Shown: positions 60,992 to 64,000 of the stretch, piece by piece | Position numbering within the stretch: the stretch's first letter is position 1 | Layout of the letters: each line of letters opens with the position of its first letter | From: Henriciella litoralis | GTDB taxonomy: Bacteria > Pseudomonadota > Alphaproteobacteria > Caulobacterales > Hyphomonadaceae | Direction: 5' to 3' | Assembly: GCF_002088935.1 (NCBI RefSeq) | Contig: NZ_NCSS01000006.1 | Coordinates: forward strand, 962,407-1,026,406 | Length of the DNA stretch: 64,000 bases | Position numbers and translations under genes: made by a program | Notes under the pieces: generated by a model | Seen by the model: the letters and a program-made list of their open reading frames with translations, nothing else | Told to the model about the DNA's origin: nothing | Database searches by the model: none

Positions 60992-61516
60992 CTACCAGCG
61001 CAGACGGTTTAGGCCTTGAATCACGAGCTTCACCTCGCCGCGTTCGGACTGCGTCACGTTAACCGCATTGCCGTCGCCAACCTGAACGATGCCGAGCGCA
61101 CTATAGGAGCCTGTCTGATTTGCGCTGGCTGAGTTTCCTTGGCCGAGCTGAGCGACCCCCGCAAGATTGCCCTGACCGATTTGATTGATCGCCGCAGAAT
61201 TGAAAAAGCCAGCCTGCCCCAGGAAGCCTGAATTACGCCGCCCCGACTGGGTAAAGGCAGCGCCGTTGCCGCGACCATATTGTCTGATCTCCGCGACATG
61301 CCGGGCGCCCTCCTGAATGGCTCTTATACCTTGTTCATAGCCGCGCTGTTTGACGGACAAGGACAGCTGATAACCGGTCTGGCTTCCAGAGATTTCGGAT
61401 TTGAAACCATCCTGATCGATGATGACAAGGTTTTGCGATTGCGCGGTCGCCGTCGGGATTACCGAAGCGAATGCGGCAAGGCAGAGAGCGGCAGCAATTG
61501 GCGCATGACGTTTCAT
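60992..61516 (-). CDS. Curlin-repeat (CsgA/CsgB-like) secreted protein, paralogue
   Basis: The 174-residue protein has a signal peptide (MKRHAPIAAALCLAAFASVI, cleaved near ATA-QSQ) and the same repeat plan as the gene at 60174: IDQDGFKSEIS, VKQRGYEQGIRAIQEGARHV, IRQYGRGNGAAFTQSGRRNS, INQIGQGNLAGVAQLGQGNS and VQVGDGNAVNVTQ. The internal order of units matches the paralogue residue for residue (SGRRNS, GVAQ, VIQVG), so they arose by tandem duplication; here the last unit is followed by a basic LNRLRW. One copy may nucleate (CsgB-like) and one elongate (CsgA-like) the fibre; the sequences alone do not say which. The 297-base divergent region to 61813 should hold its promoter. Confidence 0.85.
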   Translation of the reverse strand: MKRHAPIAAALCLAAFASVIPTATAQSQNLVIIDQDGFKSEISGSQTGYQLSLSVKQRGYEQGIRAIQEGARHVAEIRQYGRGNGAAFTQSGRRNSGFLGQAGFFNSAAINQIGQGNLAGVAQLGQGNSASANQTGSYSALGIVQVGDGNAVNVTQSERGEVKLVIQGLNRLRW

Positions 61517-61813
61517 AGAACTGGCCTTTCCAGCAGGGCTACGCGGCGCAGGCCGCTTGATACCCCTGCTTTAAGTGAACGGCTTTGAACTCATTCCGAG
61601 TGCGCCGTTCATATCACGGTCACCACAACAAAGAAGGAAGGTTCAACTGATAGGCGATGCCTGGATTGATATTGGTCGTCTGAAGCTCGGCGCCGTATTC
61701 GGTTCGAGTTTCGCACCTTTTTGCGATGGGCGAAGCACCTATATGGAGAATGGTGAACGAATGAAACTGAAGCGCGGCAACGTTTAGAAACGCCCGGTCT
61801 TGATGAGGGTTGA

Positions 61814-63733
61814 ATGACAAACGACAGCAGTTTGCGCAGTACAGAAGAGCGACCCATCTGGCCGTCTGCGGAAGACTGCGCGCAGGATGTCGTCAATCGC
61901 ATCGGCAAGGATATTCGGCTCGCCCTCCCTCTTGGCCTTGGCAAGGCAAACCGTTTTACAAATGCTTTGTACGCGATGGCGAAGGCCGATCCGGACATAA
62001 AGCTCAAGATATATACGGCCCTCTCAATCATTCGCCCTGCCCTGCCCGGCGGACTTGGGGGGCGGTTCGCCCGGCCATTGATAGAGAAGTTCTTCGGCGA
62101 CTATCCCGATCTTGATTATGCCGTTGATCGTCAACAGGGCCGTCTGCCGCCCAATGTCGAAATTGAGGAATTTTTCCTCGCCACCGGCACCTTGCTTGGC
62201 AATGAATACGCCCAGCGCCACTACAATAGCGTGAACTACACGCACGCCATGCGCCGTATCGTGGCTGAGCGCGTTAACGTACTTGGCCAGATGGTGGCCT
62301 TTCGCGACGGTCGCTTCAGCCTCGCCTGCAACTCAGATCTCAGCCTCGATCTCATCCCCCTGATGCGAAAGAAAGTGGGCCGCGAGAATTTTATCGTCGT
62401 CGGTGAGCTCAATGAGCGCCTGCCCTTCATGCCAAACGACGCGGAAGTCCCCGCCGATGAGTTTGATGTCCTGCTTGAATGCGGGGGGTATGACCTGGCA
62501 GGCCCGCCAGCTCCACGCGTCGATACGGTTAGCTATGCCATCGGAATGCGGGCAGCACGTCTTGTGAAGGATGGCGGCACATTGCAGATCGGCATTGGCT
62601 CGCTGGGCGATGGCGCCGCGCAATCCGTTCGCCTTCGTCATACTGAGCCCGACGCCTTTCGCGCCGCAGTCAACGCCCTCCCCGGCCCCGCGGGGCCCGT
62701 CGACGAAGGCGGCGATGACGCATTTGTAAGCGGGCTATACGGCTGCACCGAAATGTTCACGCAGGGCATGTTTGAACTCTTGCGCGCGGGCGTGTTCAGG
62801 CGCCGGGCGCACAAGGGCCGCGAGATAACGGTGGATGGCGGATTCTATCTCGGACCCCAGACCTTCTACCGCGGGCTGCGCGATGCCCCCGATGAGGTGC
62901 TGAACCGGGTCAACATGACGAGCGTCGATGACGTGAATGCGCTCTACGGCAATGAAGCGGTCCGCCGCCAAGAGCGCGTCGATGCGCGCTTCATCAATAT
63001 CGCGATGAAGGCGACTTGCCTTGGCGCCGTGACCTCTGACGCGCTCGAAGACGGTCGTGTCGTCAGCGGGGTCGGCGGCCAATATAATTTTGTCGCGCAG
63101 GCGCACGAACTGGAAGATGCCCGGTCGATTATCCTGCTGAAGGCCGTCCGGGAAACGGCATCCGGCATCGAGTCCAATTTGGTCTGGAATTATGGCCACG
63201 TGACGGTGCCCCGGCACCTAAGGGATATCATTATCACCGAATACGGCGTTGCCGATCTGCGCGGACAGCCTGACGAGGAATGCGTCCGCCGCATGCTCGC
63301 CATCACCGATGCGCGGTTCCTCGACGGGCTTGTGAAAGACGCCATCGCCGCGAAGAAACTACCGGATGATTTTGTGGTCCCCGCTGAGTGGCGCCGCAAC
63401 ACACCAGAGGCCATCACGACCGCGCTGCACCCCTTTGCCGATATCTTGCCGGCCTTCCCGTTCGGCACAGAAATGGACGCCGTCGAGCAGGATCTGGCAC
63501 TTGCGCTGGAGCATTTGCAACTTCAGACGGCAAACTGGGGCGGGCGTTTCCGATATGCCCTGAAGGCCCTTGCATCGCCTCCCGAATTCGAACGTTTCAA
63601 CGCACACCTTGTCAGACTGGACCTCAATAAGGCTTCCACACTCGAGGACCGCCTCACAAGACGGCTCGTCGTCCAAAGCCTGAAGGACACTCACTCCACG
63701 GCCGGGGCGACGATGAAGAACAGCACGGCATAA
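61814..63733 (+). CDS. Acetyl-CoA hydrolase/transferase family protein
   Basis: The 639-residue protein matches the large acetyl-CoA hydrolase/CoA-transferase family. It has GGTLQIGIGSLGDGAAQSVR with the glycine-rich CoA-binding loop, VNMTSVDDVNALYGNEAVRR, VVSGVGGQYNFVAQAHELED and ITEYGVADLRGQPDEECVRR. The catalytic Glu of CoA-transferases lies in ITEYGVADLRG. It may hydrolyse acetyl-CoA or move CoA between short acids such as acetate and succinate or propionate. It is longer than the standard 500-540 residues because of about 90 extra N-terminal residues. A GAGGG site precedes ATG. Next to the curlin genes there is no functional link visible. Confidence 0.88.
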   Translation: MTNDSSLRSTEERPIWPSAEDCAQDVVNRIGKDIRLALPLGLGKANRFTNALYAMAKADPDIKLKIYTALSIIRPALPGGLGGRFARPLIEKFFGDYPDLDYAVDRQQGRLPPNVEIEEFFLATGTLLGNEYAQRHYNSVNYTHAMRRIVAERVNVLGQMVAFRDGRFSLACNSDLSLDLIPLMRKKVGRENFIVVGELNERLPFMPNDAEVPADEFDVLLECGGYDLAGPPAPRVDTVSYAIGMRAARLVKDGGTLQIGIGSLGDGAAQSVRLRHTEPDAFRAAVNALPGPAGPVDEGGDDAFVSGLYGCTEMFTQGMFELLRAGVFRRRAHKGREITVDGGFYLGPQTFYRGLRDAPDEVLNRVNMTSVDDVNALYGNEAVRRQERVDARFINIAMKATCLGAVTSDALEDGRVVSGVGGQYNFVAQAHELEDARSIILLKAVRETASGIESNLVWNYGHVTVPRHLRDIIITEYGVADLRGQPDEECVRRMLAITDARFLDGLVKDAIAAKKLPDDFVVPAEWRRNTPEAITTALHPFADILPAFPFGTEMDAVEQDLALALEHLQLQTANWGGRFRYALKALASPPEFERFNAHLVRLDLNKASTLEDRLTRRLVVQSLKDTHSTAGATMKNSTA

Positions 63734-63750
63734 GCGCAGAGCTTTGCGGA

Positions 63751-64000
63751 CTAATTGCGCTCAGCTTCAATCATGTTGGAGACAAACTCCATCATCGAAT
63801 CGTCGCCGTACAGGACATCATCAACGGTGTAGGATAGCGGAAGTCCGGTTGAACCGCCTCGTCGAGAGACAGGCTGGGCGCGGCTACGTCAAACCGCATC
63901 CGGGCAATGCTGTACTCAATGCCGTGCACGGTTGAACTAAAGTTCTGCGCACCGTCGTTCGTGGACGCATTTCCGCCCATCGCCTCGCCGACAATCGTGC
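63751..64000 (-). pseudogene. 3' end of a gene with an apparent frameshift, 5' part outside the window
   Basis: On the minus strand one frame is open from the window edge to a TGA at 63792 and reads protein-like at first (TIVGEAMGGNASTNDGAQNF, then IARMRFDVAAPSLSLDEAVQ). Near 63840 its composition turns poor, while another frame becomes protein-like (LSYTVDDVLYGDDSMMEFVS, then NMIEAERN) up to a TAG at 63751. The good third-base use also switches frame there. The simplest reading is one gene with a frameshift around 63830-63850, either real or a sequencing error. The family is not recognised. Confidence 0.45.

Overview
The window is a dense, high-GC chromosomal segment of a Gram-negative bacterium. 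Curlin-repeat proteins, TonB-dependent receptor, PQQ dehydrogenase, Baeyer-Villiger-type monooxygenase and codon use point to Alphaproteobacteria, most like marine Hyphomonadaceae; this placement is inference from gene content. I see no rRNA, tRNA, insertion sequence, phage gene or CRISPR array.

Layout. 1-8.9 kb: the 5' part of a GH13 alpha-glucosidase, a membrane diguanylate cyclase, an enoyl-CoA hydratase, a trimeric autotransporter adhesin with an 84-residue super-repeat, a sigma / anti-sigma / sigma-like module, and a YeeE/YedE permease pair behind a strong inverted repeat. 8.9-36.8 kb: one large pigment-type biosynthetic region. 36.9-49.6 kb: secreted M3 peptidase, sodium:solute symporter with its small subunit, a metzincin-like protease, an operon of two serine beta-lactamase-fold hydrolases and a carboxylesterase, and a Tat-exported MmgE/PrpD protein. 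49.6-60 kb: a catabolic group of PQQ dehydrogenase, BVMO, MFS transporter, alpha/beta hydrolase, TonB receptor and AraC regulator. 60-64 kb: two curlin-repeat proteins, an acetyl-CoA hydrolase/transferase family protein, and the end of a probably frameshifted gene.

The biosynthetic region is the main interest. Its right part (17.9-36.8 kb) holds nearly the full aryl polyene (APE) set: ketosynthases ApeO, ApeR and ApeC, ketoreductase ApeQ, dehydratases ApeP and ApeI (the latter fused to the AMP ligase ApeH), two ACPs, acyltransferases, thioesterase, LolA-like carrier, MMPL exporter, DUF3261 lipoprotein, glycosyltransferase, phosphopantetheinyl transferase and an aromatic ammonia-lyase to make the aryl starter. 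Its left part (8.9-17.7 kb) holds dialkylresorcinol (DAR) genes DarA and DarB, a second KS/CLF-like/ACP set, a second divergent dehydratase pair, a BtrH-like acyltransferase and an ABC exporter. Together this is the gene logic of a flexirubin-like APE-DAR conjugate, best known from Bacteroidetes, here in a proteobacterial arrangement. A FAD-dependent halogenase/hydroxylase-like enzyme could tailor the aryl head, and the BtrH-like protein is a candidate for the step joining the two halves. The product is a prediction; the gene families are read from motifs.
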